Shown one piece after another: positions 1 to 6,642 of a stretch of DNA of 20,467 bases. The stretch covers positions 26,261 through 46,727 of the forward strand of contig DGHP01000123.1 in the NCBI GenBank assembly GCA_002392705.1. Reading direction: 5' to 3'. The translations under genes and the position numbers were made by a program. Numbering within the stretch: position 1 is the stretch's first letter; each line of letters starts with the position of its first letter. The notes under the pieces were generated by a model. It did no database searches. It saw nothing but the letters and a program-made list of their open reading frames with translations, and was not told the DNA's origin. This DNA comes from Lachnospiraceae bacterium UBA3845 (lineage in GTDB: Bacteria; Bacillota; Clostridia; Lachnospirales; Lachnospiraceae).

Positions 1-40
1 GGATGGGGAAGAAACTGCGGCAGGCTATGGAGGATATGAA

Positions 41-1438
41 ATGCAGATACTGATTAAGCAGGGGAGGCTCCTTGATCCGATCTCCTCGACGGATAAAGTT
101 ACGGATATCCTGATAGAGGACGGCTGTGTAACAAAGATCGGCGATAATCTGACGATTCCCGCCCCGAAGAAGCGGGACAGGGTCCGGTCTGCTTCCGGCG
201 CGGGGAATACCGGGGACGACATCATCCATGATGAATCGAGAGTGATCAATGCGTCCGGCTGTTTTGTGATGCCGGGTTTTGTGGATCTGCATGTACATCT
301 GCGGGATCCGGGCCTTACCTATAAGGAGGACATCGGGACAGGCGCGGAGGCGGCGGCCCGGGGCGGATTTACCACCATCTGCGCCATGCCGAATACGAAG
401 CCGGTCATCGATACGCCGGACAAGCTGAATTATGTCCGCTTCAAGTCGGCGGCCTTAAGCCCGATCCACGTCATGCAGATCGGCGCGGCCACGAAGGGGC
501 AGAAGGGCGAGGAACTGGCGGACATCGCCGGGATGGTGGACGCGGGTGCACCGGCCATCTCCGAGGATGGCAAAAGTGTTATGAACGCTTATCTTGCCAG
601 GGAAGCTTTCCGCGTCGCCGCCCAGCTGGACATTCCGGTTTTCTGCCACTGCGAGGATAAGAACCTGGTTCACGGCGGCGTGATGAACGACGATGAGAAC
701 GCGGAGCGCCTGGGACTTCCCGGTATCAGCAACAGTACGGAAGATATCATTGCCGCGCGCAATATCATTCTGGCAAAGGAAACCGGGGCCAGGCTCCATC
801 TCTGCCATGTGTCGACGAAAGACTCGGTGGAGATGATCCGCATCGCCAAGGCAAGGGGGCTGAAAGTAACCGGGGAGGTATGCCCGCATCACTTCACCCT
901 GATCAGCGACGACATACCGAGGGATGACCCCATGTACAAGATGAATCCGCCCCTGCGCACGAAGGCGGACAGGGAGGCTCTGATCGAAGGCCTCAGGGAC
1001 GGGACGATCGACTGCATCTCGACGGATCACGCGCCGCACGCGGCGAATGAGAAGTTCGGCTCCATGCGGACGTCCGCTTTCGGGATTGTCGGTCTTGAGA
1101 CAGCCCTTCCCCTGGCGGTCACCTATCTGCTGGAACCCGGTATCCTGTCGCCCCTTGACCTTGCAAGGGTCATGAGTTCCGGGCCCGCCGCGGTAGCGGA
1201 CTTGACAAGGCAGTATGGAGATGGCAGAATCGCGGAGGGCAATCCGGCGGACATCGTGATCATCGATCCTGCTCAGGAATGGGTGATCGACCGCAGGAAA
1301 TTCGCGTCCAAGGGACGAAATACCCCTTTCAACGGATGGAAGGTCCGGGGCCGTGTAAAATGTACGATCTGCGACGGAGAGATCGTCTTTAAGGACGGCG
1401 GTTTTGAGTTTATGAAGGATATGCAGGCTGCTTTCTGA
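41..1438 (+). CDS. pyrC: dihydroorotase
   Basis: Zinc amidohydrolase that interconverts N-carbamoyl-L-aspartate and L-dihydroorotate, the third step of pyrimidine synthesis, in the cytoplasm. The 465-residue product shows the HxH metal site (His84, His86 in VDLHVHLRDPG), MPNT at 116-119, SEDGKS with Asp176, a metal His203 (FCHCED), His256 (LCHVST) and STDHAPH with Asp329, the usual type I bacterial set. The start is ATG 41, with GGAGG at 29-33 seven bases upstream; the frame is open to the window edge, but the homologous N-terminus (MQILIKQGRLLDP) begins here. It is followed 20 bases later by pyrF. Odd feature: residues about 41-67, between the N-terminal beta strands and the VINASG segment, are a hydrophilic insertion of roughly 25 residues that most bacterial PyrC proteins lack, making this one longer than the usual 425-430. 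Confidence 0.97.
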   Translation: MQILIKQGRLLDPISSTDKVTDILIEDGCVTKIGDNLTIPAPKKRDRVRSASGAGNTGDDIIHDESRVINASGCFVMPGFVDLHVHLRDPGLTYKEDIGTGAEAAARGGFTTICAMPNTKPVIDTPDKLNYVRFKSAALSPIHVMQIGAATKGQKGEELADIAGMVDAGAPAISEDGKSVMNAYLAREAFRVAAQLDIPVFCHCEDKNLVHGGVMNDDENAERLGLPGISNSTEDIIAARNIILAKETGARLHLCHVSTKDSVEMIRIAKARGLKVTGEVCPHHFTLISDDIPRDDPMYKMNPPLRTKADREALIEGLRDGTIDCISTDHAPHAANEKFGSMRTSAFGIVGLETALPLAVTYLLEPGILSPLDLARVMSSGPAAVADLTRQYGDGRIAEGNPADIVIIDPAQEWVIDRRKFASKGRNTPFNGWKVRGRVKCTICDGEIVFKDGGFEFMKDMQAAF

Positions 1439-1458
1439 GCGGAGGAAGAGAAAGATCT

Positions 1459-2508
1459 ATGATTGACAGACTGATAGAGAAGATTCAGAAGACAGAAGCC
1501 CCGATCGTTGTGGGGCTGGATCCGCAGATGAGTTTTATTCCCGGGTGGATTCTGGAGCAGGCTTACCGGGAATTCGGAGAGACCCTCGAGGGGGCCGCGG
1601 AAGCGGTCTGGCAGTTCAACAAAGGGATTATTGACGCGGTCTGCGGCCTTGTTCCTGCCGTAAAACCGCAGATCGCCATGTATGAGCAGTTCGGCGTGCC
1701 CGGGCTTGCCGCCTTTCAGAAGACGGTATCTTACTGCAGGCAGAAGGGACTGGTGGTCATCGGCGATATCAAGCGGGGCGATATCGGGTCAACTTCAGCT
1801 GCCTATGCCACGGGACATCTGGGAAAGATCAGAATCGGGGAGAAGGAATACGCGCCCTTTGATGAGGATATGGCGACGGTGAACCCCTACCTTGGAACAG
1901 ACGGCGTGAAGCCTTTTCTGAAGGTGTGCGCGGAGGAGGATAAAGGCATTTTTGTGTTGGTGAAGACCTCCAATCCTTCCAGCGGAGAGTTCCAGGACCG
2001 CTGCGTGGCCCTGGCAGAGTCTGAGGACGGACCGGTGTCTGTCTTCCTTTCGGGCGGCGGTAAGCCGGGCGGACGGTCCCTTCCGGAGCATTCCGAAGAG
2101 CTTTTAAAAGTCCTTGGGAATCTGCAGTTCAGACCTCTCTACGAGATCGTCGGGGAGAAGGTGGCCGAATGGGCCGCGGAGCCTGAACTGATCGGGAAAT
2201 ACGGCTACAGTGAGGTCGGAGCCGTTGTCGGCGCGACCTATCCGGAGATGGGCGCGGTGCTGAGAAAGATCATGCCGAGGAGCTACATTCTGGTTCCGGG
2301 TTATGGAGCCCAGGGCGGAAAAGGGAAAGACCTGACCGCGTTCTTCAATGAGGACGGTCTGGGAGCGATCGTGAATTCCTCCAGGGGAATCATCGCAGCC
2401 TGGACGAAAGAGCCGTATGCCGAAAAGTATGGAGCGGACCATTATGCGGACGCAGCCAGGGCTGCCGTACTTGATATGAAGGAAGACATCCGGCAGGCGC
2501 TTGGCTGA
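1459..2508 (+). CDS. pyrF: orotidine 5'-phosphate decarboxylase (long, type 2 form)
   Basis: Decarboxylates OMP to UMP, the last step of the pathway. The 349-residue product has VGLDPQ at 18-23, the catalytic DIKRGDIGST block at 103-112 (Asp103, Lys105, Asp108), VKTSNPSS at 168-175 and PGYGAQGG at 280-287, which is the pattern of the longer PyrF subfamily rather than the 230-residue E. coli type. The ATG start follows a GGAGGAAGAG purine run somewhat distant at 1441-1450. It lies between pyrC and pyrK in the same direction. Odd features: residues about 183-222 form a Gly/Ser/Pro-rich insertion between SSGEFQD and the PLYEIVGEKV helix, where close relatives are much shorter, and the last codons are the first part of a 61-bp tandem repeat that continues downstream. 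Confidence 0.96.
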   Translation: MIDRLIEKIQKTEAPIVVGLDPQMSFIPGWILEQAYREFGETLEGAAEAVWQFNKGIIDAVCGLVPAVKPQIAMYEQFGVPGLAAFQKTVSYCRQKGLVVIGDIKRGDIGSTSAAYATGHLGKIRIGEKEYAPFDEDMATVNPYLGTDGVKPFLKVCAEEDKGIFVLVKTSNPSSGEFQDRCVALAESEDGPVSVFLSGGGKPGGRSLPEHSEELLKVLGNLQFRPLYEIVGEKVAEWAAEPELIGKYGYSEVGAVVGATYPEMGAVLRKIMPRSYILVPGYGAQGGKGKDLTAFFNEDGLGAIVNSSRGIIAAWTKEPYAEKYGADHYADAARAAVLDMKEDIRQALG

Positions 2509-2637
2509 TAGAGGCAGTTTCGCCGCCAGCAGTATCCCGGGCGGGGACAAGCGGCAGGCGCCCGGCTGACAGAGTCAGTTCCGCCGCCGGCGGTATCCCG
2601 GGCGGGAACACCTGTCAGTCACCCGGCTGAGAGAGCG
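2491..2637 (+). repeat. 61-bp tandem repeat beginning in the 3' end of pyrF
   Basis: Unit 1 is 2491-2551, unit 2 is 2552-2612 and a partial unit 3 runs from 2613 to about 2637. The units align without gaps at a period of exactly 61: each starts CGGCAGGCGCCCGGCTGA or a variant, then AGAGTCAGTT, CCGCCGCC and TATCCCGGGCGGG. Unit 1 includes the last five codons and the stop of pyrF, so the downstream copies look like duplications of the gene end plus its spacer. The units have diverged at several positions, so the duplication is not very recent. No function is apparent; the units are rich in self-complementary GC stretches (CCGCCGGCGG, CCCGGG). Confidence 0.9.
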
Positions 2638-2682
2638 CGTCTTAATGGCAGCGGAGCAGGAAAAAACAGATGGCACACAGGG

Positions 2683-2718
2683 CTGCCGCAGTCAGAATTA
2701 TCTGCCTGACTGCGGCAG
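2683..2718 (+). promoter_or_regulatory. perfect 13-bp stem-loop upstream of pyrK
   Basis: CTGCCGCAGTCAG (2683-2695) and CTGACTGCGGCAG (2706-2718) are perfect reverse complements around a 10-base loop. The stem ends five bases before the AGGAGG (2724-2729) of pyrK. There is no U-run after it, so it is not a canonical intrinsic terminator. It could protect a processed 5' end of pyrK-pyrD mRNA, or control translation. The structure is seen directly; the role is inference. Confidence 0.75.
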
Positions 2719-2736
2719 TATTCAGGAGGACAGCTT

Positions 2737-3531
2737 ATGGCACAGATCTACAGAGAGTCCGCGGAAGTGCTCGGCAGAGAACAGATTGCGGAGGGCATCT
2801 TCAGCCTCTGGCTGCAGACAGAGCAGATCGCCGCGGAGTGCACGCCGGGACAGTTTGTGTCGGTCTACTGCGCGGACGCTTCACGCCTTCTGCCCAGGCC
2901 GATCTCCGTATGTGAGGCGGATCCGGAGAAGGGGAAACTGCGGCTGGTGTTCCGCGTCGCCGGGAAGGGGACGGAGGAGTTCTCCCGGCTTAAAAACGGA
3001 GAGCGGGTACAGCTTGTCGGACCGCTGGGAAACGGTTTTCCGCTGGAAAAACTTGCAGGCCGGAAGGTGCTGCTCGCCGGCGGGGGGATCGGGATTCCGC
3101 CCATGCTCCAGCTCGCAAAGGCCCTGAGCCGGGGAGAAAAGCAGGCGGCTGAACTGACGGCAGCGGCTGGCTTCAGGGACAGCCTTTTTCTGACAGAAGA
3201 CTTCGCGCCATACTGCAGACTTCTGCTTGCGACCGAGGACGGCAGCGCGGGAACCAGGGGAACGGTTCTGGACGCCATGCGGGAGGGCGGCGCCGCTCCG
3301 GACGTCATCTGCGCCTGCGGCCCGGCTCCCATGCTGCGGGCATTGAAGCAGTACACCGCTGAAAAGGGGATCGCCTGCTGGCTGTCCCTGGAAGAGAAGA
3401 TGGCCTGCGGAGTGGGCGCCTGCCTGAGCTGCGTGTGCAGGTCCGCTGAGGTCGACGGGCATTCCCGGGTGAAAAACAAGCGGGTCTGTACGGAAGGTCC
3501 TGTCTTTGCGGCGGAAGAGGTGGAACTGTAA
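2737..3531 (+). CDS. pyrK: dihydroorotate dehydrogenase, electron-transfer subunit
   Basis: Iron-sulfur flavoprotein that passes electrons from the PyrD flavin to NAD+ in the class 1B dihydroorotate dehydrogenase. The 264 residues show a ferredoxin-reductase-like N-terminal domain with the FAD-binding RPISV at 54-58, the nucleotide-binding GGGIGIPP at 115-122, and a C-terminal [2Fe-2S] site with Cys224, Cys229, Cys232 and probably Cys251 (CGVGACLSC then VCTEGP). Length is normal. ATG 2737 follows AGGAGG at 2724-2729 with a seven-base gap. pyrD follows after 61 bases, as expected for partners of one complex. The gap to pyrF is unusually long (228 bases) and contains a tandem repeat and a stem-loop. 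Confidence 0.97.
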   Translation: MAQIYRESAEVLGREQIAEGIFSLWLQTEQIAAECTPGQFVSVYCADASRLLPRPISVCEADPEKGKLRLVFRVAGKGTEEFSRLKNGERVQLVGPLGNGFPLEKLAGRKVLLAGGGIGIPPMLQLAKALSRGEKQAAELTAAAGFRDSLFLTEDFAPYCRLLLATEDGSAGTRGTVLDAMREGGAAPDVICACGPAPMLRALKQYTAEKGIACWLSLEEKMACGVGACLSCVCRSAEVDGHSRVKNKRVCTEGPVFAAEEVEL

Positions 3532-3592
3532 CATACGCGGTCAGGCCCGAAAACGGCAGCCATGTCATGCATTTATGAAGGAGTGCGATCGA

Positions 3593-4504
3593 ATGTCCCA
3601 GAATATGAGTGTCAGTATAGCCGGCGTCGTCCTTAAGAACCCCGTGATGGTGGCATCCGGGACCTTCGGGTCGGGGATCGAGTATTCCCGCTTTCTGGAC
3701 CTGAACCGGCTCGGAGCCGTAGTGACAAAAGGGGTGGCCATTACGCCCTGGGAGGGGAACGCGACGCCCAGAATCTGCGAGACCCCCTCAGGCATGCTGA
3801 ATGCCATCGGCCTGCAGAATCCCGGGGTCGAGACCTTTGTGGAGCGGGACCTTTCTTTTCTTGAGCAGTTTGATACAAAAGTGATCGTCAATGTCTGCGG
3901 CCACAGCCTGGAGGAGTACCTGGACTGCGTACGGCGCCTTGCGGATGAAAAGCGCGCGGACCTTCTGGAGATCAATATCTCCTGCCCGAATGTCCGGGAG
4001 GGCGGCATCGCTTTCGGGACGGATCCGAAGGGGGTGGAACAGATCACAAAAGAGATCAAAAAGATCGCCGTGCAGCCTGTTATCATGAAGCTGAGCCCGA
4101 ATGTGACGGATATCGCGCAGATCGCCGAAGCAGCCGAGGCAGGCGGGGCGGACGCCCTGTCCATGATCAACACGCTGACAGGGATGAAGATTGATGTGCG
4201 CAGAAGGACTTTTGCCCTGGCCAACCGGACCGGGGGCCTGAGCGGACCCGCGATTCATCCCATAGCCGTCCGCATGGTCTGGCAGTGCGCGCAGCGGGTG
4301 AAGATCCCCATCATCGGGATGGGCGGAATCGCCTCCGCGGAGGACGCCCTGGAGATGCTCATGGCGGGAGCCAGCGCGGTCTCGGTGGGAACGGCCAGTT
4401 TCCATGACCAGACGACAGCCGTCAGGGTGATAGACGGGATCAGCGCTTACCTTGAAGAAAACGGAATCGGGGACGTGCGGGAGCTGACCGGCTGTGTGAA
4501 ATGA
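3593..4504 (+). CDS. pyrD: dihydroorotate dehydrogenase, catalytic subunit, class 1B
   Basis: FMN enzyme oxidising dihydroorotate to orotate, paired with PyrK for NAD+ use. The 303-residue product has NISCPN at 128-133 with Cys131 as the catalytic base typical of class 1, Lys166 in MKLSPN, the MINTL segment at 191-195, GGLSGPAIHP at 214-223 and the phosphate-binding GMGGI (242-246) and VGT (265-267). The reading frame is open from 3506, but ATG 3593 is preferred: it has AAGGAG at 3578-3583 with a nine-base gap and gives an N-terminus matching the family (MSQNMSVSIAGVVLKNPVMV). An in-frame ATG at 3575 lies upstream of that binding site. A 228-base spacer separates it from pyrE. Confidence 0.97.
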   Translation: MSQNMSVSIAGVVLKNPVMVASGTFGSGIEYSRFLDLNRLGAVVTKGVAITPWEGNATPRICETPSGMLNAIGLQNPGVETFVERDLSFLEQFDTKVIVNVCGHSLEEYLDCVRRLADEKRADLLEINISCPNVREGGIAFGTDPKGVEQITKEIKKIAVQPVIMKLSPNVTDIAQIAEAAEAGGADALSMINTLTGMKIDVRRRTFALANRTGGLSGPAIHPIAVRMVWQCAQRVKIPIIGMGGIASAEDALEMLMAGASAVSVGTASFHDQTTAVRVIDGISAYLEENGIGDVRELTGCVK

Positions 4505-4732
4505 TGGCGGAGTTCCTGCTTCGCAGGTCTTATCTGAAAGCAGAAGCTGTTTTTCATGCAGGCAGGGCGAAGCGGATTTCAAAATGGCCTTGAACAGCAA
4601 ACGCTGCCTTAGATATTGAAGCTTGTTTTTCTTGCGCGATTTGAGCTTGTAGTTTATCATGGAGAAGATTGAAATGAGCCGGGCAGAACACGATCCGCTG
4701 ATCTGACAGGCATTTTCCGCAGGGGGAAAGAC
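4505..4732. other. AT-richer spacer between pyrD and pyrE, possible inserted element
   Basis: This 228-base stretch is visibly poorer in GC than its neighbours, especially 4538-4680. It starts with a short hairpin, CCTGC-TTC-GCAGG, at 4516-4528 (about a dozen bases after the pyrD stop). The minus strand is open through it, reading a basic peptide with segments such as MINYKLKSRKKNKLQYLRQR, but no ribosome binding site supports translation. It may be a copy of a dispersed element placed inside the pyr cluster. That is inference from composition; no second copy is in the window. Confidence 0.4.
4632..4660 (+). promoter_or_regulatory. possible sigma-A promoter for pyrE
   Basis: TTGCGC (4632-4637), a 17-base spacer and TATCAT (4655-4660). 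The -35 matches 3-4 of 6 consensus bases and the -10 matches 5 of 6. It would start a transcript about 65 bases upstream of pyrE, giving pyrE expression separate from pyrCFKD. Confidence 0.4.
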
Positions 4733-5407
4733 ATGGAGAGATACAAGGAAGAATTTATAGAGTTTATGGTAGACTGCCAGGTTCTGAAGTTCGGGGATTT
4801 TGTCACCAAGAGCGGCCGCAGAACGCCATTTTTCGTGAATACGGGTTTTTACAGGACCGGAAGCCAGCTTCAGAGGCTGGGAGACTATTACGCCCAGGCG
4901 ATCGCGCAGAAGTTCGGGACGGATTTCGACGTCCTGTTCGGGCCGGCCTACAAGGGAATTCCGCTGAGCGTCGCAACGGCAATCGCCCTGAGCGGGCGCT
5001 GCGGCGCAGAAGTCCGCTACTGCTCCAACCGCAAGGAGATCAAGGATCACGGCGATAAAGGGATCCTGCTCGGCGGACCGGTTCTTGACGGGGACCGCGT
5101 GGTCATCATAGAGGACGTCACTACCGCAGGCACTTCGATCCGGGAGACGCTGCCGATTATCAGAAGCGCGGCGAAGGCCGAGGTTCTGGGACTGGTGGTT
5201 TCCGTGGACCGCTGTGAGAGGGGCAGCGGAGAGAAGTCCGCGCTGGATGAGATCCGCGACAGCTTCGGATTTGAGACGGCTTCGATCGTCACCATGAAAG
5301 AGGTAACGGAGTATCTGTACGGAAGAGAATACAAAGGCAGGGTCGTGATTGATGATACAATCAAAGCTGCGATCGACGCCTATTATGAGCAGTACGGGGT
5401 GCGCTGA
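4733..5407 (+). CDS. pyrE: orotate phosphoribosyltransferase
   Basis: Joins orotate to PRPP to give OMP, the substrate of the PyrF encoded upstream. The 224-residue product carries the type I phosphoribosyltransferase PRPP motif VVIIEDVTTAGTS at 123-135, FGPAYKGIPL at 69-78 and the RKEIKDHG segment at 100-107. The N-terminal FGDFVTKSGRRTPFFVN (20-36) is typical of the family. Start ATG 4733 has AGGGGG at 4721-4726, six bases upstream. It completes UMP synthesis from carbamoyl aspartate within this window; carbamoyl phosphate synthase and aspartate transcarbamoylase are not here and may lie upstream of the left edge. Confidence 0.97.
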   Translation: MERYKEEFIEFMVDCQVLKFGDFVTKSGRRTPFFVNTGFYRTGSQLQRLGDYYAQAIAQKFGTDFDVLFGPAYKGIPLSVATAIALSGRCGAEVRYCSNRKEIKDHGDKGILLGGPVLDGDRVVIIEDVTTAGTSIRETLPIIRSAAKAEVLGLVVSVDRCERGSGEKSALDEIRDSFGFETASIVTMKEVTEYLYGREYKGRVVIDDTIKAAIDAYYEQYGVR

Positions 5408-5418
5408 AAATCTGCGGT

Positions 5419-5437
5419 CCGGCGCAGGGCGCGCCGG
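5419..5437 (+). other. GC-rich hairpin downstream of pyrE
   Basis: CCGGCGC (5419-5425), a five-base loop and GCGCCGG (5431-5437), 12 bases after the pyrE stop. No U-run follows, so it is a weak terminator candidate or an mRNA 3'-end stabiliser at the border between the pyr genes and the small membrane-protein genes. Confidence 0.45.
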
Positions 5438-5484
5438 AAGAGGCCTGAAGAAGCCCTGGCGGGCATTAATTGTAGGAGGCAGAG

Positions 5485-5643
5485 ATGGAATCGGGGGAAA
5501 AGATCTATAATACGATGAACAACGCGGGCGTGATCAGCCTGGTGACGGGGATTATCCTGATCGTTACGGGCCTGGTGCTCGGCGTTATGGCGATTGTAAA
5601 CGGCGCCGTGCTTCTGGCAGGAAAGAAAAGAGTACTTTTCTGA
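5485..5643 (+). CDS. small membrane protein, 52 residues, unknown function
   Basis: A short ORF with ATG 5485 and a perfect AGGAGG at 5474-5479. Its TGA stop (5641-5643) overlaps the ATG of the VanZ-like gene at 5643, which indicates translational coupling. The peptide begins MESGEKIYNTMNNAGVISLV. Residues about 15-46 are one long hydrophobic stretch rich in Gly, Val and Ile (LVTGIILIVTGLVLGVMAIV), long enough for one membrane span or a tight hairpin of two, and it ends with basic GKKRVLF. I do not recognise a family. The binding site and the stop/start overlap are good evidence that it is expressed. Confidence 0.8.
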   Translation: MESGEKIYNTMNNAGVISLVTGIILIVTGLVLGVMAIVNGAVLLAGKKRVLF

Positions 5644-6122
5644 TGAAAAGCCTGACAGAAAGACAGGTCCGGATTCTCGGAAGCGCGCTCTTTCTGGTCT
5701 ATATGGGAGGGCTGATCTATTTCCTTTTCTTTGCCGAGAATTACGGAAGAAGTGCGCAGGGGATCGGATACCGCTATAATATTGTTCCGCTGCGGGAGAT
5801 CAGGCGTTTTCTCGAAAATGAGGCAGTTCTCGGCCGGAAAGCGGTTTTTCTGAATATCGCAGGCAATGTCCTGGGATTCGTACCCTTCGGCGCGATCTTG
5901 CCCCTGCTGCACAGGCGCTACCGCAGCGCGGGAAGGGTTCTCTGCGCGAGCCTGCTGTTCTCGGCGGGTGTTGAAATTGCGCAGCTGCTGCTCAGGCGCG
6001 GGATCTGCGATGTGGACGACGTAATCCTGAATACGATGGGCGGCTTTGCGGGCTATCTGCTCTTCGCCTGCTGCAATGCCCTCAGGAGAAGACTGTTCGG
6101 CGTGATCCGGTCGGGCGGCTGA
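5643..6122 (+). CDS. VanZ-family membrane protein
   Basis: The 159-residue protein has hydrophobic helices at about 11-30, 68-88, 97-117 and 126-146. It shows the conserved VanZ-like pattern: YNIVPL at 45-50, NIAGNVLGFVPFG at 71-83, VEIAQ at 110-114 and DVDDVILNTMGGFAGY at 123-138. The founding member, VanZ of enterococci, gives low-level teicoplanin resistance, but most chromosomal relatives have no known role, so no resistance function is claimed. The start overlaps the stop of the 52-residue gene (TGATG). The next gene starts 14 bases after its stop. Confidence 0.88.
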   Translation: MKSLTERQVRILGSALFLVYMGGLIYFLFFAENYGRSAQGIGYRYNIVPLREIRRFLENEAVLGRKAVFLNIAGNVLGFVPFGAILPLLHRRYRSAGRVLCASLLFSAGVEIAQLLLRRGICDVDDVILNTMGGFAGYLLFACCNALRRRLFGVIRSGG

Positions 6123-6136
6123 CAGGAGTGACGGAA

Positions 6137-6460
6137 ATGGCAAAAAAATCCAGAGCATACAAATTCGATGACAGAAATTATTCCGGACAAAGCGTTCTTG
6201 CAACCGTTTCGTCCGCGGTTTCTGTCATCATTTTTCTGGCCCTGGCCTTAGTCTGTACGGCGACGCACGGAGGGGCGGGCAGCTGGGCGGGTCCATTCGG
6301 ATTTACCGGATTTGTGGCTGCCTTTTACGGGATGGCGGCCGGACTCGGAAGCTTCCGGGAACGGAGCCAGTCCTATTCCATGAGCAAGGCAGGAACTCTG
6401 CTGGGCGGCCTGATGGTCGCGGTATGGTTTCTTGTTTTCTGCATCGGCCTGGCCCGGTAG
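6137..6460 (+). CDS. small membrane protein of unknown function (possibly DUF6142 type)
   Basis: The 107-residue product begins MAKKSRAYKFDDRNYSGQSV and has three hydrophobic segments, at about 21-41, 47-66 and 84-104, separated by a charged SFRERSQSYSMSK loop. ATG 6137 is chosen because AGGAG at 6124-6128 lies eight bases upstream; a GTG at 6128 in frame overlaps the binding site. From memory the pattern resembles a small Firmicutes family of unknown function (DUF6142), but this label is uncertain. It closes a three-gene run of small membrane proteins. Its stop codon lies inside the first unit of a tandem repeat. Confidence 0.8.
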   Translation: MAKKSRAYKFDDRNYSGQSVLATVSSAVSVIIFLALALVCTATHGGAGSWAGPFGFTGFVAAFYGMAAGLGSFRERSQSYSMSKAGTLLGGLMVAVWFLVFCIGLAR

Positions 6461-6617
6461 GCTGTAAAGGCAGCATGGTCTGCCTGCGGAACACAGCCCG
6501 GTGCTGCAGGCTGTAAAGGCAGCATGGTCTGCCTGCGGGCTCCGGCCGGCGCAGCAGGCCGTTAAGGCAGAGCATGGCCTGTCTGCGGAACACAGCCCGG
6601 TGCTGCAGCCTTTAAGC
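6459..6617 (+). repeat. about 49-bp tandem repeat downstream of the 107-residue membrane protein gene
   Basis: Three units, 6459-6507 (49), 6508-6555 (48) and 6556-6606 (51), plus the start of a fourth. Each unit begins AGGCTGTAAAGGCAG or a variant and ends CCGGTGCTGC or GCCGGCGCAGC. Unit 1 holds a nested stem: GGCTGT (6460-6465) pairs with ACAGCC (6493-6498), and inside it AGGCAG (6468-6473) pairs with CTGCCT (6480-6485). Units 1 and 2 are nearly identical in their first 30 bases; units 1 and 3 share the GAACACAGCCCGGTGCTGC half. The first unit overlaps the stop codon of the preceding gene, like the repeat after pyrF. Confidence 0.9.
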
Positions 6618-6642
6618 TTTTATCTGTAGGAGGAGAACTTGA

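Noticed and set aside
3..53. Possible tail of an upstream gene, reading MGKKLRQAMEDMKCRY then stop, overlapping the pyrC start by 13 bases
   Set aside because: Only 16 codons are visible and they match no C-terminus I recognise, such as PyrB or PyrI; the pyrC ribosome binding site lies within it.
455..1039. Long minus-strand reading frame within pyrC, and similar ones within pyrK, purM, clpC and radA
   Set aside because: They lie opposite strongly recognised enzymes in high-GC DNA and have no ribosome binding site or family resemblance.
2491..2637. CRISPR array
   Set aside because: The units are contiguous tandem copies without unique spacers, and no cas gene is nearby.
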